5,273 nt of DNA, taken from positions 1 through 5,273 of the forward strand of contig NZ_DASYHS010000266.1 of NCBI RefSeq assembly GCF_035998295.1, written 5' to 3'. A program made the translations under genes and the position numbers. Source of the DNA: DASYHS01 sp035998295 (lineage in GTDB: Bacteria; Pseudomonadota; Alphaproteobacteria; Azospirillales; Azospirillaceae). Numbering within the stretch: position 1 is the stretch's first letter; the number at the start of each line of letters is the position of its first letter. Of this stretch, positions 1 to 4,936 are shown one piece after another. Below the pieces are notes generated by a model. The model searched no databases. It was not told the origin of the DNA and saw only the letters and a program-made list of their open reading frames with translations.

Positions 1-627
1 GACCTGATGCTGGTCGCGGGCAAGGACATCGAGGCGGCGATCCAGCGCCTGGCGCAGATGGCGCGCGCGGCGGGCATCCACCTGATCATGGCGACGCAGC
101 GCCCCTCGGTCGACGTCATCACCGGCACGATCAAGGCCAACTTCCCCACCCGCATCTCGTTCCAGGTCACCAGCAAGATCGACAGCCGCACCATCCTCGG
201 CGAGCAGGGGGCGGAACAGCTCCTCGGCCAGGGCGACATGCTCTACATGGCCGGCGGCGGGCGCATCACCCGCGTCCACGGACCCTTCGTGACCGACCAG
301 GAGGTCGAGCAGGTCGTCCGGTTCCTGCAGAGCCAGGGCGAGCCGAACTACGTCGACGCCATCACCGAGGACGAGGACGAGATGGCGGCCTTCGAGGAGG
401 AGGAGGAGCAGGGCCGCGGCGGCACGGGAGACGACCTGTACGACAAGGCGGTCGCGGTCGTGCTGCGCGAGCGCAAGGCGTCGACCAGCTTCATCCAGCG
501 CCACCTCCAGATCGGCTACAACAAGGCCGCCCGCCTGGTCGAGCGCATGGAGGCCGAGGGGATCGTCTCGTCGGCGAACCATGTCGGCAAGCGGGAGATC
601 CTGGTCCAGCACCGGATGGAGGACTGA
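1..627 (+). CDS. ftsK: DNA translocase FtsK, C-terminal part (5' end outside window)
   Basis: FtsK is the septum-anchored, hexameric ATPase that pumps chromosome ends across the closing division septum and activates dimer resolution at dif. Only the last 208 residues are here, in frame from base 1. They begin with DLM, just after where the Walker B motif of the RecA-like motor should lie. Highly conserved motor segments follow: AGKDIE (6-11), RLAQMARAAGIH (16-27), ATQRPS (31-36), TGTIKANFPTRISF (41-54) and LLGQGDMLYM (74-83). A very acidic linker (about 123-136) separates the motor from the gamma winged-helix domain (about 145-203, with FIQRHLQIGYNKAARL), which in characterised FtsK reads the KOPS orienting sequences and contacts XerD. 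The membrane domain and Walker A motif must lie to the left. The stop is 625-627. The identification is secure; the full length cannot be judged. Confidence 0.97.
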   Translation, partial: DLMLVAGKDIEAAIQRLAQMARAAGIHLIMATQRPSVDVITGTIKANFPTRISFQVTSKIDSRTILGEQGAEQLLGQGDMLYMAGGGRITRVHGPFVTDQEVEQVVRFLQSQGEPNYVDAITEDEDEMAAFEEEEEQGRGGTGDDLYDKAVAVVLRERKASTSFIQRHLQIGYNKAARLVERMEAEGIVSSANHVGKREILVQHRMED

Positions 628-647
628 CGGACGGCTGCCGGGGGAAC

Positions 648-700
648 GGGGCGGTGGAACGGGGCGGCGGAACAGGGCGGCGGAACGGGGCCGGCGGAAC
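648..700. repeat. 13-bp tandem repeat GGGGCGGYGGAAC, four copies
   Basis: Copies lie at 648-660, 661-673, 674-686 and 687-700. The third starts with A instead of G and the fourth carries one extra C. A partial copy, GGGGAAC, precedes them at 641-647. The array fills most of the gap between ftsK and sodC and ends 7 bases before the sodC ribosome binding site. Each unit ends in GGAAC, which matches the -35 element of alphaproteobacterial EcfG-type general stress promoters. The last-but-one GGAAC (682-686) is followed after 16 bases by TGTT (703-706), one mismatch from the CGTT -10 element. Promoter function is inference; the repeat itself is seen directly. Confidence 0.8.
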
Positions 701-706
701 GGTGTT

Positions 707-713
707 GGGAGGA
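707..713 (+). promoter_or_regulatory. Ribosome binding site for sodC
   Basis: GGGAGGA lies 6 bases upstream of ATG 720 and supports that start. A second Shine-Dalgarno-like stretch, AAAGGGAG at 724-731, lies 6 bases before the in-frame ATG 738, so both starts could be used. An earlier in-frame ATG at 654 lies inside the 13-bp repeat and has no such site. Confidence 0.7.
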
Positions 714-719
714 CATCCG

Positions 720-1277
720 ATGCAAAGGGAGCTCCCCATGCCGTACCGCCACGCCCTCACGATCCTCGCCGCCGCGGCCTGCCTCGGAGCATTCCCGGCC
801 GCCGCCCAGCAGAATGCCCAGCAGAACGCCCCTGGCGCCAGCGGCAGCTTCGTCGATGCCCAGGGCCGGGAGATCGGGACCGCCGAGCTGACCGGGACGC
901 CGAACGGCGTGCTGATCCGGATCGACGTCGAGGGGCTGCCGCCCGGCCAGCACGGGTTCCACATCCACGAGACCGGCACCTGCGAGCCGCCGGAGTTCAC
1001 CTCGGCCGGCGGCCACTACAACCCCGAGGGCGAGAGCCACGGCTTCCTGACCGAAGGGGCCCATGCCGGCGACCTGCTCAACCTCACGGTGCCCGGCGAC
1101 GGCGCCCTCGTCCACGAGGCGCTGGCGAGCGACGCCTCGCTCGACGGCGAGAACATGCTGCTCGACGACGACGGCTCGGCCCTGGTGATCCATGCCGGGC
1201 CGGACGACTACCGCACCGACCCGTCCGGCCAGTCCGGCGCGCGCATCGCCTGCGCCGTCGTCGAGAGCCGCGGCTGA
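720..1277 (+). CDS. sodC: Superoxide dismutase [Cu-Zn], exported
   Basis: SodC converts superoxide to oxygen and hydrogen peroxide, in bacteria normally in the periplasm. From ATG 720 the product is 185 aa. Residues 8-29 form a Sec signal peptide with probable cleavage after AAA at 27-29, followed by a Gln/Asn-rich stretch. The fold's signatures are complete. GFHIH gives copper ligands H81 and H83; H99 is the bridging His in GGHYNP; H107, H115 and D118 are the remaining zinc ligands; H158 in VIHAGPDD is the last copper ligand. C88 and C178 should form the conserved disulfide, and R175 in GARIAC is the substrate-guiding arginine. The size is normal for bacterial SodC. It lies 92 bp after ftsK and 46 bp before lolA on the same strand. 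Starting at ATG 738 would give 179 aa with a shorter n-region; both leave a good signal peptide, so only the exact start is uncertain. Confidence 0.95.
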   Translation: MQRELPMPYRHALTILAAAACLGAFPAAAQQNAQQNAPGASGSFVDAQGREIGTAELTGTPNGVLIRIDVEGLPPGQHGFHIHETGTCEPPEFTSAGGHYNPEGESHGFLTEGAHAGDLLNLTVPGDGALVHEALASDASLDGENMLLDDDGSALVIHAGPDDYRTDPSGQSGARIACAVVESRG

Positions 1278-1281
1278 GGCC

Positions 1282-1326
1282 CATGCCCTTTTTTCGTCAC
1301 CGTGGATCGACATATAGAAGGGCATG
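1282..1326 (+). promoter_or_regulatory. Inverted repeat enclosing the lolA ribosome binding site and start codon
   Basis: CATGCCCTT (1282-1290) is the exact reverse complement of AAGGGCATG (1318-1326). One G-U pair (1291/1317) and one A-U pair (1292/1316) can extend the stem to 11 pairs around a 23-nt loop. The right arm contains the Shine-Dalgarno-like AGAAGGG (1316-1322) and the whole lolA ATG (1324-1326), so this RNA fold would hide the start site. The SD lies only one base before the ATG, closer than normal. TATAGA (1313-1318) could instead be a -10 element producing a leaderless lolA mRNA; no convincing -35 is seen. Pairing is direct observation; regulation is inference. Confidence 0.45.
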
Positions 1327-2025
1327 ACCAGACGCAGCACCTTCCGTTCGGCCGCCGCCGCCCTCTGCCTCGCGGCGGCCGCCGCCGCACCCCTCCTCGC
1401 GGCGGACGCAGCCGCATCCCCGGCCGCCGCGCAGGCGTCCTCGCCCGGCGCCGACCAGGTCGCGCAGGCCGGCCTGTCCGCCCGGGACGAGGCCGACATC
1501 GCGCGGATCGAGGCCTATCTCAACTCGATCCGCACGCTGCGCTCGCGCTTCCTCCAGGCGGCACCCGACGGCAGCCTGGCGCGCGGCACCTTCTTCATGC
1601 AGCGGCCGGGCAAGATGCGCATCGAGTACGACCCGCCGATCGGCAACTACATCGTCGCCGACGGCTGGTTCATCCATTTCTGGGACGCCGAGCTGCGCCA
1701 GCAGTCCAACGCGCCGATCGGCTCGACGCTCGCCGAGCTGATCCTGCGCGACGACCTGCTGCTGTCGGGCGCCGTCACGGTCAACGACATCCAGCGCGGC
1801 CCCGGCCGGATCGAGATCGAGCTGGTCGAGACCAAGGACCCCGCCAAGGGCCGGCTGACCCTGGTGTTCGAGGACAGCCCGCTGCGGCTGCGCAAGTGGC
1901 GCGTGCTCGACGCCCAGGGCCTGACGACGGAGGTGGCGCTGCTGGACCCGCAGTTCGGCATGCCGCTGGACCGGCGCCTGTTCACGTTCGTCAGCCCGGA
2001 TTTCGGCCGCTTCCGGGGCGACTGA
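1324..2025 (+). CDS. lolA: Outer-membrane lipoprotein carrier protein LolA
   Basis: LolA is the periplasmic chaperone that takes lipoproteins released by the inner-membrane LolCDE transporter and delivers them to the outer membrane. The product is 233 aa. An Arg-rich start and an Ala/Leu core (about 8-27) form a signal peptide, followed by an Ala-rich tail to about residue 38. The mature domain begins near 54 with the family pattern: a helix ending LNSIRTLRSRFLQ (66-78), then ARGTFFMQRPGKMRIEY (86-102), matching the LolA 'G-x-F-x-x-x-RPGK-x-R' signature, then DPP and the beta-sheet core. ATG 1324 is the only sensible start because an in-frame TAG lies at 1315-1317 and no later ATG would keep the signal peptide. 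The ftsK-lolA neighbourhood is common in alphaproteobacteria; here sodC lies between them. Its far end faces the cupin gene with a 12-bp gap. Confidence 0.93.
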   Translation: MTRRSTFRSAAAALCLAAAAAAPLLAADAAASPAAAQASSPGADQVAQAGLSARDEADIARIEAYLNSIRTLRSRFLQAAPDGSLARGTFFMQRPGKMRIEYDPPIGNYIVADGWFIHFWDAELRQQSNAPIGSTLAELILRDDLLLSGAVTVNDIQRGPGRIEIELVETKDPAKGRLTLVFEDSPLRLRKWRVLDAQGLTTEVALLDPQFGMPLDRRLFTFVSPDFGRFRGD

Positions 2026-2037
2026 CCGGCCCCCTCT

Positions 2038-2421
2038 TCAAGACCGCAGATGGGCGGTCTGCTCATCGATCGAGCGGGTGACGTCGGCCTGGACGTCGCC
2101 GGTATGCTTCGTCCGGACCGGCTCGACGAACATGATCCACGCTTCTCCGTCGGCATGGGGCTGATGCTCGACGCCGCGCGGGACGACGTGGAAGTCGCCG
2201 GCCTCCAGCACGACCTCGCGCCCGTCGCGGTAGCGGATCGCGAACGTGCCGCGATGGACGAGGAAGAACTCGTCCTCGTCGGCATGGGCGTGCCAGACGA
2301 ACTCGCCCTTCACCTTGGCCAGCTTCACGAACTGACCGTTGGCGGCCGCCACCACGCGCGGCGACCAGTATTCGGTGATGGTGTCGTATTCCTGCGAGAG
2401 ACGGCCGACCGACGGCACCAT
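2038..2421 (-). CDS. Single-domain cupin protein, function unknown
   Basis: This is a 127-aa protein with one cupin barrel and no signal peptide or membrane segment, so it is probably cytosolic. Motif 1 is GEFVWHAHADEDEFFLVHRG (39-58), giving metal-ligand candidates H44, H46 and E51. Motif 2 is GDFHVVPRGVEHQPHA (75-90), with P81, G83 and the fourth ligand candidate H86; the usual Asn of this motif is replaced by Ala. A mononuclear metal site (Fe, Mn, Zn or Ni) is likely, but cupins include enzymes, isomerases and sensors, and nothing here fixes the substrate. ATG 2421 was chosen over an upstream in-frame ATG at 2457 because GGAGGGAGGAAGGA (2436 down to 2423) immediately precedes it. It is convergent with lolA and divergent from the kinase gene. 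The cupin call is firm; the role is open. Confidence 0.88.
   Translation of the reverse strand: MVPSVGRLSQEYDTITEYWSPRVVAAANGQFVKLAKVKGEFVWHAHADEDEFFLVHRGTFAIRYRDGREVVLEAGDFHVVPRGVEHQPHADGEAWIMFVEPVRTKHTGDVQADVTRSIDEQTAHLRS
2041..2060. terminator. Hairpin at the lolA/cupin convergent junction, possible weak terminator
   Basis: AGACCGC (2041-2047) and GCGGTCT (2054-2060) form a perfect 7-bp stem with a 6-nt loop, inside the last codons of the cupin gene and 15 bases after the lolA stop. Neither strand has a U-tract after the stem, so a classic intrinsic terminator is not supported; a pause site or 3'-end-protecting structure is equally possible. Confidence 0.35.
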
Positions 2422-2452
2422 GTCCTTCCTCCCTCCGGGTGATGAGCTGGCT

Positions 2453-2480
2453 GCCACCCTAACACGGCCACCCTAACACG
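2453..2480. repeat. Perfect tandem 14-bp repeat upstream of the cupin gene
   Basis: GCCACCCTAACACG occurs twice in succession (2453-2466 and 2467-2480), and a trailing G at 2481 begins a third copy. On the cupin-sense strand each copy reads CGTGTTAGGGTGGC, 32 to 59 bases before the cupin ATG, where promoter elements are expected. Each copy holds TTAGGGT, a loose -10-like sequence. It could be a duplicated promoter element, a direct-repeat operator, or chance slippage. Confidence 0.6.
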
Positions 2481-2629
2481 GAAGGAACGGCGGTCCGACC
2501 GTCCGCATGCGGCCGGCGCATGAGGGATCATCCTCCGAACCCCGGAAAGACGCTTACGGCCCGAACGGTTTGGACGTAACATCCTCCGCCGAGTTGGAAA
2601 GACCGGTCGGTCCGCAGCGGGTCCACGGG

Positions 2630-2647
2630 CCCCCGGGCGCCCGGGGG
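2630..2647. repeat. 18-bp perfect all-GC palindrome
   Basis: CCCCCGGGCGCCCGGGGG reads the same on both strands. As RNA it can fold into a 7-bp G/C stem with a 4-nt loop. It ends one base before the next hairpin, so the kinase leader would carry two consecutive very stable stems. Confidence 0.7.
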
Positions 2648-2648
2648 A

Positions 2649-2670
2649 GGCCCGACCATGCGGTCGGGCC
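2649..2670. promoter_or_regulatory. 9-bp-stem hairpin just upstream of the kinase start
   Basis: GGCCCGACC (2649-2657) pairs perfectly with GGTCGGGCC (2662-2670) around the 4-nt loop ATGC. The stem ends 12 bases before the AGGGG ribosome binding site. It could attenuate transcription, affect ribosome loading, or bind a protein as DNA. There is no U-tract after it, which argues against a simple terminator. Confidence 0.6.
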
Positions 2671-2682
2671 GCAAGCATCGAC

Positions 2683-2687
2683 AGGGG
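2683..2687 (+). promoter_or_regulatory. Ribosome binding site deciding the kinase start
   Basis: AGGGG lies 5 bases before ATG 2693. The codon immediately before that ATG is GTG (2690-2692), also in frame but only 2 bases from the site. This favours ATG 2693 over both the GTG and the far upstream ATG 2507. Confidence 0.6.
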
Positions 2688-2692
2688 TCGTG

Positions 2693-4117
2693 ATGACGTT
2701 GGATGCGGGTTCGGACGCCGCCGGCGCTGCCGCCATACCGCCTGCCGTGCCGCCTGCCGTACTGCCCGGCGTGCAGGACTACGCCGCCCATCTGCTGAAG
2801 GTCCTGCCCGCGGCGGTCTATGTCTGCGATGCCGACGGACTCATCGTCGCCTACAACGACCGGGCGGCCGAGCTGTGGGGCCAGCGCCCGGAGCCCGGCG
2901 ATCCCGCGATGCGCTTCTGCGCCTCGCACCGGCTCTACTGGCCGGACGGCCGGCATCTGCCGCACGAGCAGACGCCGATGCGCGACGCGCTCGTGTCCGG
3001 CACGACGACGAAGGACGGCGAGGTCGTCTTCGAACGGCATGACGGGTCCCGTTTCCTGGCGCTGGTGAACGTCGTCCCGCTGCGCGACGGGCAGGGCCGG
3101 ATCATCGGCGCGGCGAACTGCTTCCAGGACATCACCGAGCGCAGGCGGGCGGAACGGCAGGCGCAGCAACTCGCGGCGATCGTCGAGTCCTCCGACGACG
3201 CAATCGTCAGCAAAACCCTCGACGGGGTCATCGCCACCTGGAACCGAGGGGCCGAACGCCTCTTCGGCTACACGGCGGACGAAACCATCGGCAAGCCGAT
3301 CACGATCCTGTTCCCACCGGACCGGCACGACGAAGAACCGGAGATCCTCGCGCGCATACAGCGCGGCGAGCGGGTCGACCACTACGAGACCGTCCGGCGG
3401 CACAAGGACGGAAGCCTGATCGACATATCGCTGACGGTATCGCCGATCAAGGGCACCGACGGCAGGATCGTGGGCGCGTCGAAGATCGCCCGCGACATCA
3501 CCGAGCGCAAGCGGGCCGATTCGCGCCTGCGCCTGCTCGCGCGCGAGGTCGACCATCGCGCCAAGAACCTGCTGGCGGTCATCCTGTCGATGGTGCGCTT
3601 CACCCGCGCCGACACCGTTCCCGAGTTCGCCGCGGCGATCGACGGCCGCATCCGGGCGCTGGCCCACGCGCATTCCATGCTGTCGGAAAGCCACTGGCAG
3701 GGGGCCGACCTCGAGCGGCTGGCCGAGGAGGTGCTGGCGCCCCACCGCCGCCCGGGGGCCCGGCCGGTGCGCATCGACGGCCCCGGCCTGAAGCTCGCCC
3801 CGTCCGCCGCGCAGTCGGTCGCCATGGTGCTCCACGAGCTGGCGACCAACGCGGCCAAGTACGGCGCCTTCTCCGCTCCCAGCGGCCATGTCCACCTCGA
3901 GTGGTCACTGCCGGCGGGCGGGCGCCTGGTCCTGCTCTGGACCGAGACGGGCGGACCGCCGGTGCGCCAGCCGTCGCGGCGCGGCTTCGGGACGGGCGCG
4001 GTCGAGCGCGTGGTCCGTGGCCAGCTGGGCGGCCAACTGAGCCTCGACTGGCGCGCCGAGGGACTGGTGTGCGAGATCGACGTGCCGCTGGACGCCATCG
4101 TGGACCCGGCCGGCTGA
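2693..4117 (+). CDS. Soluble PAS-PAS HWE-family sensor histidine kinase
   Basis: From ATG 2693 the protein is 474 aa with no signal peptide or membrane segment, so it should sense a cytosolic cue. After a Pro/Ala-rich leader (8-26), PAS domain 1 spans about 33-150 (DADGLIVAYNDRAAELWG at 46-63; its PAC end is FQDITERRRA, 144-153). PAS 2 spans about 160-275 (TWNRGAERLFGYT at 182-194; PAC end ARDITERKRA, 266-275). Neither shows the cysteine motif of LOV light sensors. The catalytic core has REVDHRAKNLLAVI (284-297), with H288 the predicted phosphorylated His. The N-box HELATNAAKYGA (381-392) has the family's His (H381) and N386, WTE (416-418) supplies the W-x-E of the HWE name, and GFGTG (431-435) is the glycine box. 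No response regulator is adjacent, so the partner and the signal are unknown. HWE kinases often feed general stress or light pathways, but nothing here assigns either. Confidence 0.93.
   Translation: MTLDAGSDAAGAAAIPPAVPPAVLPGVQDYAAHLLKVLPAAVYVCDADGLIVAYNDRAAELWGQRPEPGDPAMRFCASHRLYWPDGRHLPHEQTPMRDALVSGTTTKDGEVVFERHDGSRFLALVNVVPLRDGQGRIIGAANCFQDITERRRAERQAQQLAAIVESSDDAIVSKTLDGVIATWNRGAERLFGYTADETIGKPITILFPPDRHDEEPEILARIQRGERVDHYETVRRHKDGSLIDISLTVSPIKGTDGRIVGASKIARDITERKRADSRLRLLAREVDHRAKNLLAVILSMVRFTRADTVPEFAAAIDGRIRALAHAHSMLSESHWQGADLERLAEEVLAPHRRPGARPVRIDGPGLKLAPSAAQSVAMVLHELATNAAKYGAFSAPSGHVHLEWSLPAGGRLVLLWTETGGPPVRQPSRRGFGTGAVERVVRGQLGGQLSLDWRAEGLVCEIDVPLDAIVDPAG
2738..2761 (+). repeat. 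Tandem 12-bp duplication in the kinase N-terminus
   Basis: CCGCCTGCCGTG (2738-2749) is followed by CCGCCTGCCGTA (2750-2761), encoding PPAV twice within the disordered leader before PAS 1. It probably arose by replication slippage and should not affect the folded domains. Confidence 0.7.
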
Positions 4118-4156
4118 CCGGGAGGGCGCGACGGGCACTCCGGAAAGAGCAGCGGA

Positions 4157-4543
4157 TCAGCCTGCCCCGGTCAGTTCCTTCATTCTACTCACGAACGCCG
4201 CTCCAGCCCGCATCATCGGCTCGACGACATCAACACCGAGAACATCGCCACGGTAATCGGCAGCGTATCGGACCTGTTCCGCCTCCTTGAAGGTCCTGCC
4301 AAGTTCAAGATCGACAATCCCGGGCTTTACGAAGGCTTGGCCGAATTTGCCGATCGTCCCGGCATGCGTCCTAGGAATCTCGATCCCCCGCGAAGCCAGG
4401 GCTGCACAGGCACCATGGAAAACGGCATAGTAGAGGCGGTTCATCGCCCCGTTGACGTCACCGTCATCGAGCAGTATCTGCGCCGAACGCAGACTTCTTT
4501 CCGCCTGCTCGATCTGGGCCGCCGCTCCGCCTGCATCCGTCAC
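4157..4543 (-). CDS. HEPN-domain protein (UPF0332-like), probable toxin of an MNT/HEPN pair
   Basis: HEPN proteins are small helical proteins, many of them metal-independent RNases, and those paired with an MNT nucleotidyltransferase are toxins of type VII-like toxin-antitoxin modules. From GTG 4543 the product is 128 aa. Helices follow IEQAERSLRSAQILL (11-25). The signature RLYYAVFH (36-43) is an R-x6-H form of the HEPN R-x4-6-H active motif, in the 'RxYYAxF' style of the UPF0332 subgroup. RYAADY (92-97) is another subgroup feature. The GTG overlaps the TGA of the upstream gene as GTGA, which favours this start over the in-frame ATG at 4588 and implies translational coupling; GGAAGG lies 9 bases before it. 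Much of the gene is about 57-60% G+C by hand count of 60-base blocks, against about 70-85% in counted blocks of the flanking genes, suggesting acquisition. Toxicity is inferred from family and context. Confidence 0.85.
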   Translation of the reverse strand: MTDAGGAAAQIEQAERSLRSAQILLDDGDVNGAMNRLYYAVFHGACAALASRGIEIPRTHAGTIGKFGQAFVKPGIVDLELGRTFKEAEQVRYAADYRGDVLGVDVVEPMMRAGAAFVSRMKELTGAG

Positions 4544-4893
4544 ACCAGCTTGCCTTCCGCCCTGATCGTTTCCGCCAGCCGGCCACAAAAGGGATCGGGG
4601 CGGTCACCGGCCAGGGCCGCGGCCGGCAACGTCCAGGCCTGAATCGCCATACCTTTCTCGATCTCGACCGGATACGTAACGTCGAGGAGTTCTCGGTCCG
4701 CAAGGGTCAGCGGCTGCCGAGGGTCGTGCAAGACGACAGCGAGGTCGAGGTCGCTGTCCTCCCGATGATCTCCGCGTGCACGGCTGCCGAACAGGTAAAG
4801 GCCGGCCAAACGGGAGCCATACCGCTCCAAGAGCGCCGACTTCACGGCGGTCAACACCGCGCGGGTCCGACTGTCTATCGCCATTTCCGTCAT
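4540..4893 (-). CDS. MNT-type nucleotidyltransferase, probable antitoxin partner of the HEPN protein
   Basis: MNT proteins are minimal Pol-beta-fold nucleotidyltransferases; in characterised HepT/MntA systems the MNT neutralises its HEPN toxin by adding AMP to it. This one is 117 aa. It has LYLFGSRARGDHREDSDLDL (32-51), the family's GSxARG nucleotide-binding turn (36-41) plus the metal-binding pair D48 and D50. The third acidic residue usual on a later strand is not obvious: the corresponding region reads EKGMAIQAW (79-87). ATG 4893 is supported by GAGGAG (4906 down to 4901), 7 bases upstream. It is the first gene of the pair and its TGA overlaps the HEPN GTG by 4 nt. The VOC gene upstream is 43 bp away on the same strand, so transcription could come from there or from a promoter of its own. 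The family call is strong; the antitoxin role is inference. Confidence 0.87.
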   Translation of the reverse strand: MTEMAIDSRTRAVLTAVKSALLERYGSRLAGLYLFGSRARGDHREDSDLDLAVVLHDPRQPLTLADRELLDVTYPVEIEKGMAIQAWTLPAAALAGDRPDPFCGRLAETIRAEGKLV

Positions 4894-4936
4894 GGCCGGC
4901 CTCCTCGGTTCGAAGATGCGCTCTTTCCAGCTTCAG

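Larger units (their letters stand above)
2422..2692. promoter_or_regulatory. Divergent intergenic control region between the cupin and kinase genes
   Basis: This 271-bp stretch serves both diverging genes. Besides the 14-bp tandem repeat and the two hairpins listed separately, it holds the dyad CGGTC-C-GACCG (2491-2501), the palindrome CCGCATGCGG (2503-2512) and GACCGGTC (2601-2608). A duplicated block is also present: CATCCTCCG at 2529-2537 and 2580-2588, followed after 6 or 7 bases by GGAAAGAC at 2544-2551 and 2596-2603. The kinase frame stays open from ATG 2507, but that ATG lacks a ribosome binding site and the translated stretch has no domain-like pattern, so it is treated as non-coding. 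No confident -35/-10 pair for the kinase was found. Confidence 0.5.

Noticed and set aside
1266..1294. AGCCGCGGCT palindrome followed by six Ts as a sodC terminator
   Set aside because: The stem is short and the T-run begins 13 bases after it, too far for an intrinsic terminator. The T-run fits better into the lolA start-site inverted repeat.
516..1499. Minus-strand open frame (327 codons) across the ftsK end, sodC and the lolA start
   Set aside because: It spans three well-supported plus-strand genes and an intergenic repeat, and its low-complexity Ala/Arg/Gly content is typical of a GC-rich shadow frame.
1302..2081. Plus-strand open frame overlapping lolA from GTG 1302
   Set aside because: It is out of frame with the clear LolA protein, and its translation is Arg/Pro-rich without motifs.
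2544..2570. GGAAA-N17-CGGTT as an EcfG promoter for the kinase
   Set aside because: Both elements deviate from GGAAC and CGTT, so it is too weak to call as a promoter.
2507..2692. Upstream extension of the kinase frame from ATG 2507
   Set aside because: There is no ribosome binding site before ATG 2507, the extension lacks domain-like sequence, and it would run through two strong palindromes. AGGGG before ATG 2693 gives a better start.
2528..3895. Long minus-strand open frame (455 codons) opposite the kinase gene
   Set aside because: It is the antisense shadow of a high-GC gene with clear PAS and HWE domains on the plus strand, and its translation shows no recognisable domain.
4118..4156. 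Terminator between the convergent kinase and HEPN genes
   Set aside because: No stem longer than a few pairs and no T-run were found in these 39 bases.
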